Below are positions 11,269-24,176 of a DNA stretch of 64,000 bases, piece after piece (the first letter of the stretch is position 1; each line of letters begins with the position of its first letter). Source of the DNA: Desmodesmus armatus (lineage: Eukaryota; Chlorophyta; Chlorophyceae; Sphaeropleales; Scenedesmaceae); the NCBI GenBank assembly GCA_007449985.2, contig VIIQ02000157.1, positions 124,001 to 188,000 on the forward strand. The letters are read 5' to 3'. The translations under genes and the position numbers were made by a program. The notes under the pieces are model-generated. The model had not been told where the DNA came from. It saw only the letters and a list, made by a program, of their open reading frames with translations, and searched no databases.

Positions 11269-14200
11269 ATGAAGCGTGCAGCGAGCCCTACCTTGCAGCA
11301 GGAAGCTTCACAGCAGCGAGGAGTTGTGTTCAATGTTGCTCCTGCGTTGCAGACACCAGCAGGTGAGCCATGACCAGCTCATCCATGCAGGTGTGCTCAG
11401 CAGGACTCTGCTCCTAATGTTTTCGTTTGTACTGCAGGTGTTCGGGTGCCTGCTGCACACAATGTTGAGCTACTTCACAGTCTTTCAAATGCCGCGTTGG
11501 CTGGGGCAGCAATGGCTCGACAAGAAGCTGTCAGGCAGAAGCTGTGTTTCCCTAACTTCAAAGCAGCCACAGGCACTGCAGAAGGTGCAGTGTTTGTGCA
11601 GATGATGCATGTGTCACCTGTTCTGCTGTCATCCTCTGCACCAGGTGGCATGTGCACTGATGGAGGTAGCACTGCGCTGGTATGTGGGAGTGACCTAATG
11701 CCCCTGATGTTCTGTTCTGTGACGTGTGCTGGTTACAGGAGGTGGCACCCAAGCAGCCGACACAGCAGACAGTACACCGCAACCCACAGCTGATGCAGCA
11801 ATAGCAGCTGCTGCTTTTGCCGAGCTTCAAGCTGTGGCAGGTTCACCAGGTATTTCACAACATCAAGCAAACACAGAGTGTGCTGTGTTCCGGGATAGGT
11901 TGCAGCCTGCATTCATGCGTCAACATTGCTGTGGCATGATGCTGCTGAACAACTGCTGGTGTTACCGATGCAATGGCTGTGGCTGATATTGGTGTATTTT
12001 GTGTGTGCAGGTATCTGGGCGCCTGTAGCAACCCATGTGATTGCGCAGCAAGCCCTCACAAATGCTGCTCTTGCACAGGCAGCTCTGGCTCAGCAAGCAG
12101 CTGTCAGGCAGCAACTGCTTGTGGCATGTCCAGGATCCATTCCAGGTGCGGTACATGCCGCACTCACAATTGGCCTAGTGCCTGGCATGGTGTCTGCTTG
12201 ATGCTGATGCCTGCATTGCCCGGGCATGTGGGTGGTGCTGATGGCAATCGTTGCAAACTTGCTGATGGTGCACTGCATGCCTTGCTGCTCAACAGGTGTT
12301 GCACATACACATTCGCCTTGGGGGAAGAATGCAGGGCACCAGCGCCTGCAGGCAGCAGCAGTGCAGCGGCAGACGCGGCTTCATGATGAAGCAGATTCAC
12401 TTGTTCAGCACAACCACCAGCAAAGAACCGCCAGGGTGACTGCAGCAACCGCCAAGGTGACTGCAGCGGCAGCAGCAGAAGCTGCTGCAACAGGGCATTC
12501 TACTGACCCTTGGGCTAAGGACGGCGCCACCCTACAGCAGCTGCTGCTGCCGCCCTTGCATGGTCTCCCAGCCTACACAAGAGATGAAGACCCCATGCCA
12601 GCATACATCAAGGCAGCAGCCGACTTCAGGGCCTGCGTGGATGCCAGGGTGCAGACAGGGGAGGCTGTATGCTGCGTGTGCGCCCGCTACCTGCCGCTGG
12701 TGACCAAGGACAAGGGAGCAGTGCTGCCATCCGCCCGCAATCCTAGCCACAAGCCATGGCATGAAGTCCCACTTGCCGATATCCCAGGCAAGGAACTGCT
12801 GGTGACAGCCGCACACATGGGGACAGATGCAGCTGGCAACGCCATCGCTGCGCACACACCTGAGCTGCCGAGGGCGGGGCTTACTACCTGTGCCATAGGC
12901 GACAAGGTCTACTGTCTGGAAGCAGCCGGCATTGTGCAAGAGAACGGTGAGGAAGCTGGCCATGCTGATGACAGATGAGGCACCGCGCAGCCATGCATCA
13001 TATAGCAGCCAACGCTTATATGTCCACTGAGTGCATTCACACAGGTTTGCACGTACAATGGTTTACTGGTGACAGAAACTGTGTGACCAAAACGCAACAA
13101 CTCTGAAGCAAGTGTGAATAGTAAACCCCACTGTCCCACTTTTGTGGCTTCAACCAGCGTGTGACTGCAAAATACAAACTGCACACTGCCTGTCACACAC
13201 CATGCCGCAGGTGTGGACATGGCCAAGGTCTGCCCCGAGTGTTGGCGGGAGCTGACACGCAGGATCAAGGGGCGCCCAGCACCGGTGGTGCCCAAGAATT
13301 CATTGGTGCGAGTGGACGCTGGCAAGGTGCCACCCCACCTGGTTCTCCCCACCGCAGTGGAAGCCAAGGCTATAGCGCCCTACAGGTACAGCAGAGACAT
13401 GTACTTGATGAAACCACCTGGACGCCAAGATCGCCCCAATGAGGCCTTCCAACGTTGTTGGCGGGGCCATGTGCTGTCCTACCCTCAGTCAGCTGGGCAC
13501 CGCTTGGGCGCCGCTTTCCCCTGCCCAGAAGAAGAGATGGCTCTGACCACGCGAATTATGTTCCTCAAGGCATCCAACAGCCCCGCAGACATTGCTGAGA
13601 TGGCAGCCCACAGCCCAGCACTCAAGGTGAGGGAGCGTCTTTCTTGTTCACAGTAGTGGCACACCTGTGTTGGTCATTCACAAAAGTGCAACAAACTGCA
13701 GTGCAACAGGCAATCAGAGCAAAATAGACAATATGGGGGCGGGTGCAATCCAAGTTGGTGGCCACTGCCTTGCTACAGTACTTGGTCACTTACTCTGCAG
13801 TGCATGTTGGCCTCAACATGATTTAATCACATCATAACATCAGGCATTGCGCAAATGTTGTAGGTCCGCGGCCCAGTGGTGGCAGCATGGTGCCGGCACC
13901 TGGACAAAACTTGGTCCACCAAGCCGTATGCCGCTAAAGTTCACTTCAGCGAAGCAAACCTGCAGGTGTACAGCGCCGGCACTGGTGTGCCGGCTGTGCT
14001 GCTGAGAGCGTCAGCAGCACCAGAGACAGAGGCGGAGGCAGCGGAGCTGCAGTCCTTGCTGACAGGCAACAGGCAAGGGTACGCAAGCACCAGGACAGGC
14101 AGCGCAGAGGCAGTCGCTGCTGCCAATGGTGGCGGCGGCCCCTCAGTGGCAGATGCTGATGATGCCAACCCACCAGCACCAGAGACAGGCAGCATGACAG

Positions 14201-17200
14201 GTATTGATGATTTTGAGGTGCAAATCAACACATCCCCAGAGATCGAGCAGGTGCAGCAGCTGGCAGCAGCTTTGCAACCAACTCCACCCCTTGACCAGAC
14301 CAATGGGCAAGCAACACCACCACAGGCTGAACAACAGCCACTTGACCAGGGGCAGCAGCTGCTGCGGGACGGCGCTATTCTGGCCTCTTGCTGTGGGCGG
14401 CCCAACAGCACCATCAGCGACTACAAGGCGCATTGGCCCCTGTTGGTGCACCCATGCACGTTTCCTCATGGTGAAGGCGGGTGCCCAAAGGGCATGAGCA
14501 TGGCCCACTGGGTGCGTCTGCTGCTGAGCCGATACCCATACCAACAGTATGCTGGCAACATCCCCTTTGCCTTGCACATGTTCAACGTCCTACAACGCCA
14601 TGACGTCAACTGCAAGACCAACATCACCCTGGTGCAAGCGCCACGCGTGTTGGAACAGGCAGGGCCCGCCACAACAGCAGATTTGGACCAGGTCCTGACA
14701 TTCCTAAAGGCCGGAGGCAAAGGCCCGGTGGCAGAGCGCTTCTATTCCACAGCATCGCCAGCAGCCAAGGCAATGCTCACGGCATATCGCATCACAGGTG
14801 AGGACAACAGGTTGAGAAAGAGTGCATGACCATCAATGTTGCCAACCTAGAGGCAAGGGGTGGCTGCGCCCCCCTTGGACCCCCCTGCACTAAACAATTG
14901 GATACACTCACAGCAGCGCAATCCACACCAGGTGGGGGCGACGGCGCATACCTTCAGGCAAGGGGGGGCGGCGCCCCCCCTTGGACCCCCCTGCCAAAAC
15001 AACAATGCACCCTAGCCCCTTTAAGCAAGGGGGGCCTGCGCCCCCCCTTGGACCCCCCTGCCAAAACAACAATGCACCTTAGCCCCCCTTGGACCCCGCT
15101 GCACTATCAAACATGCAACACAGCAGCGCAACACACACCAGGTGGGGGCAATGGAGCATACCCTGAGGCAAGGGGGGGCTGCGCCCCCCTTTGACCCCCC
15201 TGCAATCCACCAACTATGTCGCATGCTGTGATTTGCAATGCAGGCGGCCGCATCCCTGGGTCTCCCCGATCCTTCGCTTCGCTGAGGTCCAATGTAGGGG
15301 GGCTATGGAATGGCTTCGGGCTGTTCACCAGCTTCATCACGCTGAACCCCTCGCCACTCACGTGTGCCCCGTTCTTCACCATGGCGGGCAAGCCATACAG
15401 CTTTGACGCAACAGGCAAACCCATCGATCGACCCGACATGCTGGAGCGCTGGCGCACTGTGGCCGAGAACCCCATACGTGCTGCCACCACGTTCCACATC
15501 CAGATGGAGTCGTTCAGGGAGGTGATGCTGGGCTGGCCACCGGGTTGCCCGGTCCAGACCAACCCCGACTGCATGTTCGGGCAGGTGCTGGCACATTTCA
15601 ACAAGCACGAAACCACAGGACGGGCAGACCTGCACGACCACTCCAACATAATCCAACCAGACCTGCAACCCGCACGCATGCTGCAACTGGTCAAGGAGCA
15701 CCCCAAGGAGTTCGCCCGCTTCCTCGACGGCATCATGTGCAGGCACGTGGTGGATGTACCAGAGGAACTGCAAATCGACCGCAACGCAGACCCCAAGCCG
15801 GCAGCCTACAGAGTGCCCTTGGCAGATGCCACAGCGGAAGGCATGCAGCAGATCACCGCAATGCTCGGCAACTGCCAGCTCGATGTGCAGTGCCACCATC
15901 ACACCTCAACATGCGCCAAGAACGGTGGCGCCGCCAACGACCTGGGCTGCCGTGTGACCATGCCGCGGTGCACTGTGGCGCAGACAAGCATCATCGCTCA
16001 GACACAGAGCTTGGTGGTCAAGTGCAACAATCCCCATGTAGCGCCACACATCCCGGCACTGATGCTGGCACAACCCATGAACCAGGCGGTGTGGGTGTCT
16101 TGTGAGGCCAGCGGGTTTCTGCGCGACTGGTACATATGGTCTCTGGCCAAAGAAGCCAACCTCACCAAAGCCCCTCCACCCCCCATGCTGTCGGCGTTCC
16201 ACAGTTCAGCAGAGAAGGCAGAGTACGCGACCAAGTACAGTACCAAGCCCGACAACGTTAACCTTGCCACCCCAACCGCTCAGATGGCGTTGCGCATCAT
16301 GGAGAGGTCACACAACTATGCAGCGACCAAGGCCGCCTCTGCAGGTAATGGGTGCGTGATAGCTACGTGCCACAGCTGCGCATGGGAGACATCGGCATGA
16401 ATGCGCCCAACACAACCATTGCATGGCTGGCATGAGCTGCTACATCAAACCGGGTGTAGGGCATGGCCACAAAGCATGACGCCTAGCAACGTGACTGCGC
16501 TGACAGACCCCAAATGTCTGTTCTGCCCTTGCGACTTCAGCAGCAGAAGGGACGCCGTCGCGATGGTCAACCCACCAGCTCAGCGCACTAAGCCAGCTCA
16601 GGCAGGTGCTCAATGTGGTGCACGGCAACATCACATACCCTGCCACCATGGTGGCTATGGCCCTATTGGGCCTGGGTGACAGCAACATCAGCCACTGCAC
16701 CGTGGTGCACGAGTACCAGGCCTTTGCACAAGCCATCACCAGCAGAGCCACTGGCGCAGAACCAGAATCAGAGGTGCTTGTGCAGACGCGGCGTGCAAAC
16801 GGACGCCTGGACATGGCGACCAAGCTGCATGACTACGACCACCGGCCTGCTGAGCTGGAGGAGTACAGCCCCATCCTGATGTCCATGCTGTACGAGAGCA
16901 GACCTTTCCAGGACAGCACCTCCTCAACGCCCACCAGCAACGACGCCACAGGCCAGGCAGCCTACCGTCGTCCACAGCCACGTGCGGGCACGTACTTCAG
17001 GTACAAAGAAGACCACCCATTCTACACGACCCACGTGCTCAGCCGCAGAGTCCGCCCCCTTCTCCCCCGCTTCTGCGGAGAGCCGCCTGCCCAACCCGCA
17101 GACGATGCCAGCAGCGAAGACAAAGAGGCATGGGCCGCCTTCTTCTTGGGCAACTATGTTCCTCACCGCTCTAGCTGCCCCCCTACGGGCCCCTTGTACC

Positions 17201-18897
17201 CCATTGCATTGGCATGGATCACGGCCTTGGGGGTGCCGGCCCAGGCACCAGCCTCCAATGTACCAAGCTCAGTGGACAACATGGATGTGGACGACGGGCC
17301 CGACAACGACACCCACAGTTGCTGCACCTCTGCCTGCACCACCAGCAACAGCTGCGGTGACACCCTCGGCACATGCACTTCTGGCAACGGCTCTGAAAGC
17401 AGCACTGAGCCCATGGAGGAAGACATCTCGTCCACCGCTGATTCCGGCCAACCACCAGCACTGGCAACCCCATCCTGGGCTTGGGAAGACGTGGCCGACA
17501 TCCCCGGCACTGACACCCCTCGCCTCCTGCCATTGCCCGCAGCCGGTAGTCAGCTAACGACCTCGCCAGGCCCACACTCGGTGGCTCACGCCCTGCGCAC
17601 GCTCCACGGTCAGCTGTCACCCCATCACCTCAGCTACTTGCTGGCTGACAACATTGATGGCCGCACGTCAGCGCGTCGGGAGATTGGAGCATCGGTGCAC
17701 GTCAGGCGTGCACTGCAGCGCGCAGGGCTTGCCGTGGCTGCCCGCCTGCCTGGTGCTGCCCCTTGCACACACAACCCTCAGGATGACGACGACGACGGCA
17801 GCGAGTACGAGGGCAGCGAGGATTACTACACCATGGAGGAAGCCTTGGCGGGCTTTGAAGCTTCCATGGACGCCGCTGCAGAGAGCCCTGACAACCACCT
17901 GCGACATGGGCCCTTGCCTTTTGTGGCGCCCACCAACATGCCTGCATCCACAGCCCCGCCGGCAACATATCAGTGTTCCGACGCAGCGGAGGTGCGGCAA
18001 GTAGGAGACGCCATCAGAGCGGCCACTGCTTGGGGCAAAGCACGGAAGCTGGCCCAAGGCGGACCCACAGCAGCGGACCCTCTGCAGTTCCTGAGCGTAC
18101 GGCCCACCGATGGTGCCGGTTTGGAGGCTGTGTTGTACGTACTACAGCTCGACGGGTCAGAGGTCGCAGAGACACAACAACTGCAGGTGATCGACGTGGG
18201 ATCAGTGCCACCGTTTGTGCCCATGGACCAGGTGCCCAGTATCACTGACACCATCCTCCTGACCGGCCTCAACAAGAAGCAAGCCCTGGTGTTCGCCTTC
18301 TTGGCCAAGCGCTTCCTGGATCGCAAAGAAGGCATCCTCCCTGATGAGCAGCTGCTCCTGCTGTTCCTGGGCGGCCCCGGCACGGGCAAGACACACATGG
18401 TCAAGACCCTCCAGTGGTTTGCATTCCAGCACAAGTTGCACAACGCCATCGCCGTCACAGCCTACGCTTGGAAAGCAGCCCTCCTCTTGCAGACGCCTCA
18501 CACGCCAGCGTCCAGCACAAGCACCTTCTTCCACGTGGACTCCCGGGCGAACAACAGCATCCGTGCCTCCACCTCATGCACCGACTATGCCAGCCTGCGC
18601 GCAGACAACCTGGAAGGCAAGTGGCTGACATTCTTCGATGAACTCAGCTTCATAGGGGCCAGTCACCTCAACGCCATGTCCCAAGCTGCCATCCAAGCGG
18701 TGACCACACTGTTCAACAGGCCAACAAACACATCCGCCATCGCAACTCAGTTGCCCCAAGACTCGCAAACACGTTACGCCCATCCTCGCCACAGACCCAG
18801 CCCCCTAAACAAGATACCCCAGCATGCAGCACATGCCACCAACACCTTGCATGAGCTCTTGAGTTTCATAGCTACAGGTGTAACTTTGATTGATTGA
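11269..18897 (+). mobile_element. Helitron-type transposon gene (Rep/helicase), 3'-truncated
   Basis: Rolling-circle transposon protein in ten exons: 11269-11362, 11438-11584, 11645-11665, 11739-11849, 12011-12145, 12296-12946, 13211-13626, 13864-14797, 15244-16344, 16541-18897. All junctions hold phase, so about 1,990 codons stay open. Cys pairs CCVC and CPEC (exons 6-7) look like a zinc finger, followed by the IAPYRYSRD and GHVLSYP blocks usual in Helitron proteins. Exon 9 has LFTSFITLNPS, the HUH-like LHDH after GRAD (15630 on), a C-HHH-C/CRVTMPR zinc motif and the YATKYSTK tyrosine motif (16223-16249). Exon 10 has a PIF1-like Walker A, GGPGTGKT (18371-18394), and Walker B, FFDELSF (18631 on). 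Homology then stops: helicase motifs III-VI are missing and the frame ends in unrelated sequence. Element termini were not located. Confidence 0.8.
14850..15205. repeat. Palindromic G/C-run repeats in Helitron intron 9
   Basis: Four to five copies of AGGCAAGGGG..GCTGCGCCCCCCTTGGACCCCCCTGC, each able to fold on itself because a G run faces a C run. They are separated by two copies of CACCAGGTGGGGGC.A.GG.GCATACC and two of CCAAAACAACAATGCACC. The block fills most of the intron between the exons ending at 14797 and starting at 15244. A related AAGGGGGGTCCTTGCCCCCC stretch occurs at about 18977-19000. Confidence 0.8.
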
Positions 18898-19347
18898 TTG
18901 AACACACAAACAAGACCTGGACAGCACACACAGGGAGGGTGCCCAGAAATGCAGGCAGGTTACATTCAAAACCAGAGAAAGGGGGGTCCTTGCCCCCCCC
19001 CCCACCCTGGCTGCCTGCACAAAACCACAGCACAGATCACACCACCACAGAGGCACCGAGCCCGCACCACCGCCACTTCGACGGGGTCACCGCGGACGGG
19101 CACGGTAGCGCCGATTTCAGTGAGCCCGGCCATGTCTCCGGCTGAGACTCTCAGCAGCTGCTGCTACATGTACACATATGTCACCTGAACAGAGGTCAAC
19201 TGTCGGTGGGTTGTGTAGGCGACAAACACCACCGCACAAGCATGATTTCTTTATGTTTGATGTACAGTTGCCCTGTTGAACGTTCTTGCTGATTTCGTTC
19301 AGTCTCTGCTGATCTGTGCCATCGATCAAGGTCCTTAGTCAGTCAAC
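18884..19347. other. Break region after the Helitron, possible 3' end of a minus-strand retroelement
   Basis: Helicase homology ends near 18710. At 18884-18900 there is a TTTGATTGATTGATTGAA microsatellite, followed by sequence unrelated to the helicase. Read on the minus strand this is a unique sequence containing TGTAA (near 18959) that ends in (TCAA)n, as the 3' ends of some non-LTR retrotransposons do. No retroelement protein is visible. The remaining part to 19347 is the 5' flank of the first F-box gene. Confidence 0.35.
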
Positions 19348-21082
19348 ATGCCTCGGACTCGGAGTGGAAGATTGTTCAGACAAGAAAACCTCCACTGTGA
19401 GCAAATCAGTCCTTGGGCAGCGGCCTCAGAGGTGCTGATGGTGAGGCCCGGCAGCTAGCACAGAGCAGCAACAGCAGCCAGATAGAGTTGCTCGTGCTTC
19501 TCACAATGCCTGGAAACTGTTGCGTCACAGGTTATGCACGAGTATGTGGACTTCAGCAGCTTGCTGAAAGGCAGGCTGGTGTGCCAGGCATGGCGTGTCA
19601 GCTTCAGCACTCCAGTCAAGCATCTGCAGCTGGAGCAGCCAGCATCGGCTCGGACAGGCCTTGCTTTGGGACGCAAGGCAGCTACGGCGTTCACCAACGC
19701 CACCACCATCAGCTTGAAGCTGCTCAAAGTCCAGGACCCACCAATTGACCTGACAGCTGATGACGGGGACGACAAGCAGCCACAGCTCTTTGGTCCTGAC
19801 AACCTGGGCCGCCCTGCAGCAGGTGCAGCACTGCTCAGACAACTCAGCAAGGGCTGCCGCCTGCAGCACCTGCAGCTGTGTGAAGACATCAGCCAGACAT
19901 GCATCTGCCTGCCTGCCTTGCTCAAGGCTGTGCCACAGCTGCTTGTGCTGGACCTCAGCTGCTGTGCTCACAACCCAGCAGACCTGTTGGTGCTAACACA
20001 GCATGCACCTGGGTTGCAGGAGCTGCTGCTGCACTGCCAGGCCTTTGTCACTCTGTCGGGGCGGCGCATCAGGCACGGCAACCCGGAATGGGGCAGGCAC
20101 GGCGGCAACACACGCTACCAGCCAGAACACCTGGCTGCGCTCGCACACCTGCCACAACTGCAGCTGCTGGAGTGTCCGCTGCCAGCTAGTTATGAGCGGA
20201 AGGGTCAGGCTGCCGATTGTAAGTGTTGACACAATGGCATCGCCTGGGGCACATGCATAGACTGCAATAACAGGATTGGATGCACCTCGTCGCCACCACT
20301 GAACAGACAAACCATACAGTTGGGCAGCGCCTAGCTGCGCCAGGGTGCACTGCAGCTGTTTTGACAGCATATTGCAGTGTGTTGCGCAACATGTATGATA
20401 TCCGCTGTGATTCACCAGCTGTGCTCATTCCACCCATTCATGCTCAGTACCTGCTGCCTTGTCACGCCCTGCTGTCTTACATTGCAGGGTTCACTGCTGT
20501 GGGCAGCCTCACCAGCCTCACCGGCCTGCATGTCATCCGGCACGGGAGGTCTAACATCCGCCCCCTGCCTCAGCAGTCACAGCATTGTCACGCCTGACAC
20601 GGCTCAGGGAGCTCAGGTGTGAGGCCGGCGGGCCTGACATGGGCAAGGGTGGCTATATTGCTGGGAAAGCTCAAGCCCCAGGCGCGAAGCAGCAGGCAGA
20701 GGCCTGGGGTGTCGTGCTGCCCTGCATGCCCCACCTCACACGCTTGGAGCTTGTGGAAGCAGCTGCTGGCGACCCACTCCTGTGTGCTATCGGGAGCAGC
20801 TTGCCGCAGCTGCAGCGACTGGTGTTTGAGACAGAATGTTGGGAGTCACGTGAAAGCAAGGCAGGCGCTGATGCGGTTGCACACGTGGGCCACATTGAGT
20901 TGTCCTGTGTCAAGGGGTTGACGTGCTGCCAAAATCTGCATTTGCTGCAGCTGCCAGGCGTGAAGCGGGTGCAGATAAAGTACGCGTTTAGCGTAGTGGG
21001 TAGGCCCGGTGAGATGCAGGGAGGCTCTCTTTGGAAGCAGGAGACGTGCATGTGTCAGGAGTGTTGGATGCGTCGCCGCTAA
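19348..21082 (+). CDS. F-box/leucine-rich protein, paralog A, one-base frameshift
   Basis: Exons 19348-19440, 19531-20218, 20488-21082. Expected product is 458 residues. The N-terminus ends in SEVLM joined to a degenerate F-box, YVDFSSLLKGRLVCQAWR, the likely SKP1-binding part of an SCF ubiquitin ligase. Leu-rich repeats follow (LQHLQL, LLVLDLS, LQELLLH, LQLLECP), with a further LRR stretch and a CMCQEC tail in exon 3. A C run at 20561-20565 has five C where paralog B has six, so the frame breaks and meets TGA at 20595-20597. After adding one base the frame is open to TAA at 21082 and aligns with paralogs B and C throughout. The copy is therefore either a very young pseudogene or carries a sequencing error. 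Substrate unknown; F-box call is by pattern only. Confidence 0.7.
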
Positions 21083-22366
21083 GCCAGTGCCATTTGGTTG
21101 CAAGTGCTGCTTACTGGCATTGCATTGTCGGCAAGGTGCAGGATGCACCACAGCGTCTGCCAGTGGGCGTTTTGTTGGCTTGCAGGGTTCGCTTGGTGTA
21201 GCAAGTGTGCCCAGCGCACCAGCTGGGGCTTGCTGTTATTCCTTGTTTGTTGTCGCCTAGGGTGTTTGTTGGGTGTAGAGGCACCTGGCTGACTGCTGAC
21301 ACAATTGCGAGCGCTGGCTGGCGTCTGACACGATTGTGTCGTATACTGACTGGCTGGCATGATTGCTCTGTTGGATTATGTGTTGATGCACCTCGTTTGG
21401 AAATGCCAGTGTCAAGTTGCCTGCCTGACTGCAGGCAGTGGCGTATGGCCTGACAGTTGTGTTTTGTGTTAGGTGGGATGTGGGGGCTGAAACTTGATGA
21501 CTTTTTCCAGTGAGCTTCAAGCAGCAACACACTGTGCATGCATACAGTACATACAGTTCAATTAACCAGTGGCAGGTTACTTGTGAGAAGCCTGTTTGAC
21601 ATGCAATTCTGGAAAGGCACGGCTTGCACGATGATTTTTAGACAGACACTGTTTGCAGAGTGTGAATGCAGTCAACGAGGCCACATACCGTAGCTCACAT
21701 AGCATGCTCAGGCATACACAGATGCCGCAGCGGTGCTCACAGGAGAGTCCTAGACAGCAATATGCTCAGAAATTGGTGTGTGCAGATGGATACTTTGGCC
21801 CCCAAAACCTTTTGAAGCTGTTGAACTGCACTGTATGGTACTTGGACGTCGACGTGCAAAATCATGGTGGCGGACGGCGGGAACATGAAAAGCATGATGT
21901 ATGAACCATGAAGCCATGTATCAGCACCCTTTGAAAGTATGGTGACAGCCAGTATACACAGTGTAGTGATAGTGACAGCCTGTCAACTTCCTGCTAACTA
22001 GCAGATCAGATGATAGATCACATGATGGTCACATGACTGACAGCACACAAGGCACCCAGTGTCAACACCATAGTGCAAATAGGCATCCGTTCGCTTTGAC
22101 GAGTCAGCACAGTGTAGACATAGTGCCTTGTGCCGACAGGAGGCTCCATTTGAATGCTGGGATTTTCGGTTTGAATGCAATTTGAATGCAACCTATCCAG
22201 GATAGAGGTGAAGCCTCCTGCCAGCAGGACACATGGAACTCGAATGACGCTTTTTCATCTCCTGAAACTTTCCCGTGTGCAGCTGTGGTCTGTTCTTACC
22301 AACAGTGTCGTCAACACAGGTCCAACAGCACAAAATACACTCTACTAGTACTGTACCTGTATCAAG
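21083..22366. other. Intergenic region between F-box paralogs A and B
   Basis: The first ~200 bp after A's stop resemble the sequence after B's stop (both contain CAAGTGTGCCCAG), so the duplicated unit included the 3' flank. The remainder shows no recognisable gene. Confidence 0.6.
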
Positions 22367-24176
22367 ATGGCACACCAGACACGGAGCGGCAGAACGTTCA
22401 GATTCACTCTCTATGAGCAAACCAGCTCGTGGGGAGAGGCTTCAGAGGTGCTGTTGGTAAGACAGCAAGCAGAGAGCTTCAACCTGGTGCATGCTTTGTG
22501 ACCTGACACCCCAGGGCTGCAAATGCCCAGTCATACTTCTGATTGTCAGCTTTGTTGTGTCTGCCACGACAGGTGCTGCTGGACTACCTGGACTTCAGCA
22601 GCTTGCTAACAGGCAGGCTGGTGTGCCAGGCATGGCGTGGCAGCTTCAGCACTCCGATAAAGCAGCTGCAGCTGGAGCAGCCAGCATCAGCCCGTGCAGC
22701 GCTCTCCCTGGGACGCAAGGCAGCTGCGGCCTTCAGCAACACAAACACTGTGTGCATGAGGCTGCTCAAGTTCAAAGACCCACCTATCGACATGACAGCT
22801 GATGATGTACAGCCAGAGCTCTTCGGCTCTCACAGCCTAGGCCGCCCAGCAGCAGGATCAGCACTGCTCAAGCAGCTCAACAAGGCAGGCCCACTGCAGC
22901 ACCTGCAGCTGTTCGCAGACAGTACTCAGACATGCACCTGCTTGCCTGCTCTGCTCAAACCAGTGCCGCAGCTGCTTGTGCTGGACCTCAGCTGCTGTGC
23001 CCACCAGCCAGCCGACCTGCTGGTGCTGGCACAGCATGCGCCTAGCCTGCAGGAGCTGCTGCTGCACTGCCAGGCCTTCACCACCCTGTCAGGGCGGCGC
23101 ATCAGGCACGGCAACCCAGAGTGGGGCAGGCATGGCGGGAACACACGCTACCAGCCGGAGCACCTTGCCGCACTGGCACACCTGCCACAGCTGCAGCTGC
23201 TGGAGTGCCCCCTTGCAACACCTTTTGAGAGCAGGCAGCAGGCCATCGACTGTGAGTGGCTGGCGAAGTGACATTTTTTGCCGTCTGTGTAGATGTGATC
23301 AAAGCGAATTTCTGACAAGCATTGCCTACAATGACAGGCATGGAGGCACATGCAGCCGATTGCCTGGCTACCTTGCTTGCTTGGTACTCTGCGCAGTCTG
23401 TCCCACATACACATGTCCCCCATGAACTGCTGCATACATACCCGTGTATGTTGCAGCTGTTGCTGTGGACAGACTGGCACCCATGCATGTCATGTTTGCT
23501 TGTCTTGCACATGCATCAGCAAGGGACTTCACATGTTCATCCCTGCTAACTGCTTGATATGCACTGCTGCTCTGCTGCAGTCTTTGAGGTTCTGGGCAGC
23601 TTCACCAGCCTCACGGGCCTGCATGTGATTGGGCATGGGAAGTTCACCGTGCGCCCCCCTGCCGCAGCAATCACAGCCCTGTCACGCCTGACGCGGCTTA
23701 GGGAGCTCAGGTGTGAGGCTGGTGCAGACCCCAGGGGGCGGTGGGGTCAACACCTTACTGAGGAAAAGGAGCACGCAGTGCAGGCAAAGTGCTGGGGTGC
23801 TGTCCTGCCTTGCATGCCCCACCTTACTCGTTTGGAGTTAGTGGAAGCAGCTGCTTGCGACACACTCCTGTGTGCTGTCGGGAGGTCTGCCCCCAAGCTG
23901 CAGCGACTGGTGCTGGAGAGAGATCACTGGTATGCACCGTCCAGCAAGGAGGGGGCTGACGCAATTGCACATGTGGGTCACATTGAGCTGCTGTTCAACA
24001 AGGGGTTTTCCTGCCACGGCAATCAGCAGTTGGTGCAGCTCCCAGGTGTGAAGCGTGTGCTGTTTAGGTATGGAGCGGCACCAGGTAGACGCAATGAGAT
24101 GCAGGGGGGCTCTGCTTGGACACAGGAGACATGCGTCTGTGAGTTCTGTATGTTTTACAGTGGCCGGCGGCACTAG
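22367..24176 (+). CDS. F-box/leucine-rich protein, paralog B
   Basis: Intact three-exon copy: 22367-22456, 22573-23251, 23581-24176, total 1365 nt, 454 residues. It opens MAHQTRSGRTFRF and continues through WGEASEVLL into the F-box-like VLLDYLDFSSLLTGRLVCQ. Leu-rich repeats follow, then the block RRIRHGNPEWGRHGGNTRYQ that is nearly identical in all three paralogs. The C-terminus has HLTRLELVEAA, a GHIELL block and CVCEFC. Exon sizes and phases match paralogs A and C exactly or nearly so. Likely an SCF adaptor by its F-box pattern; substrate unknown. Confidence 0.8.

Noticed and set aside
19348..21082. Firm pseudogene call for F-box A
   Set aside because: The only defect is one base in a homopolymer, and two other genes, one essential, show the same kind of defect.
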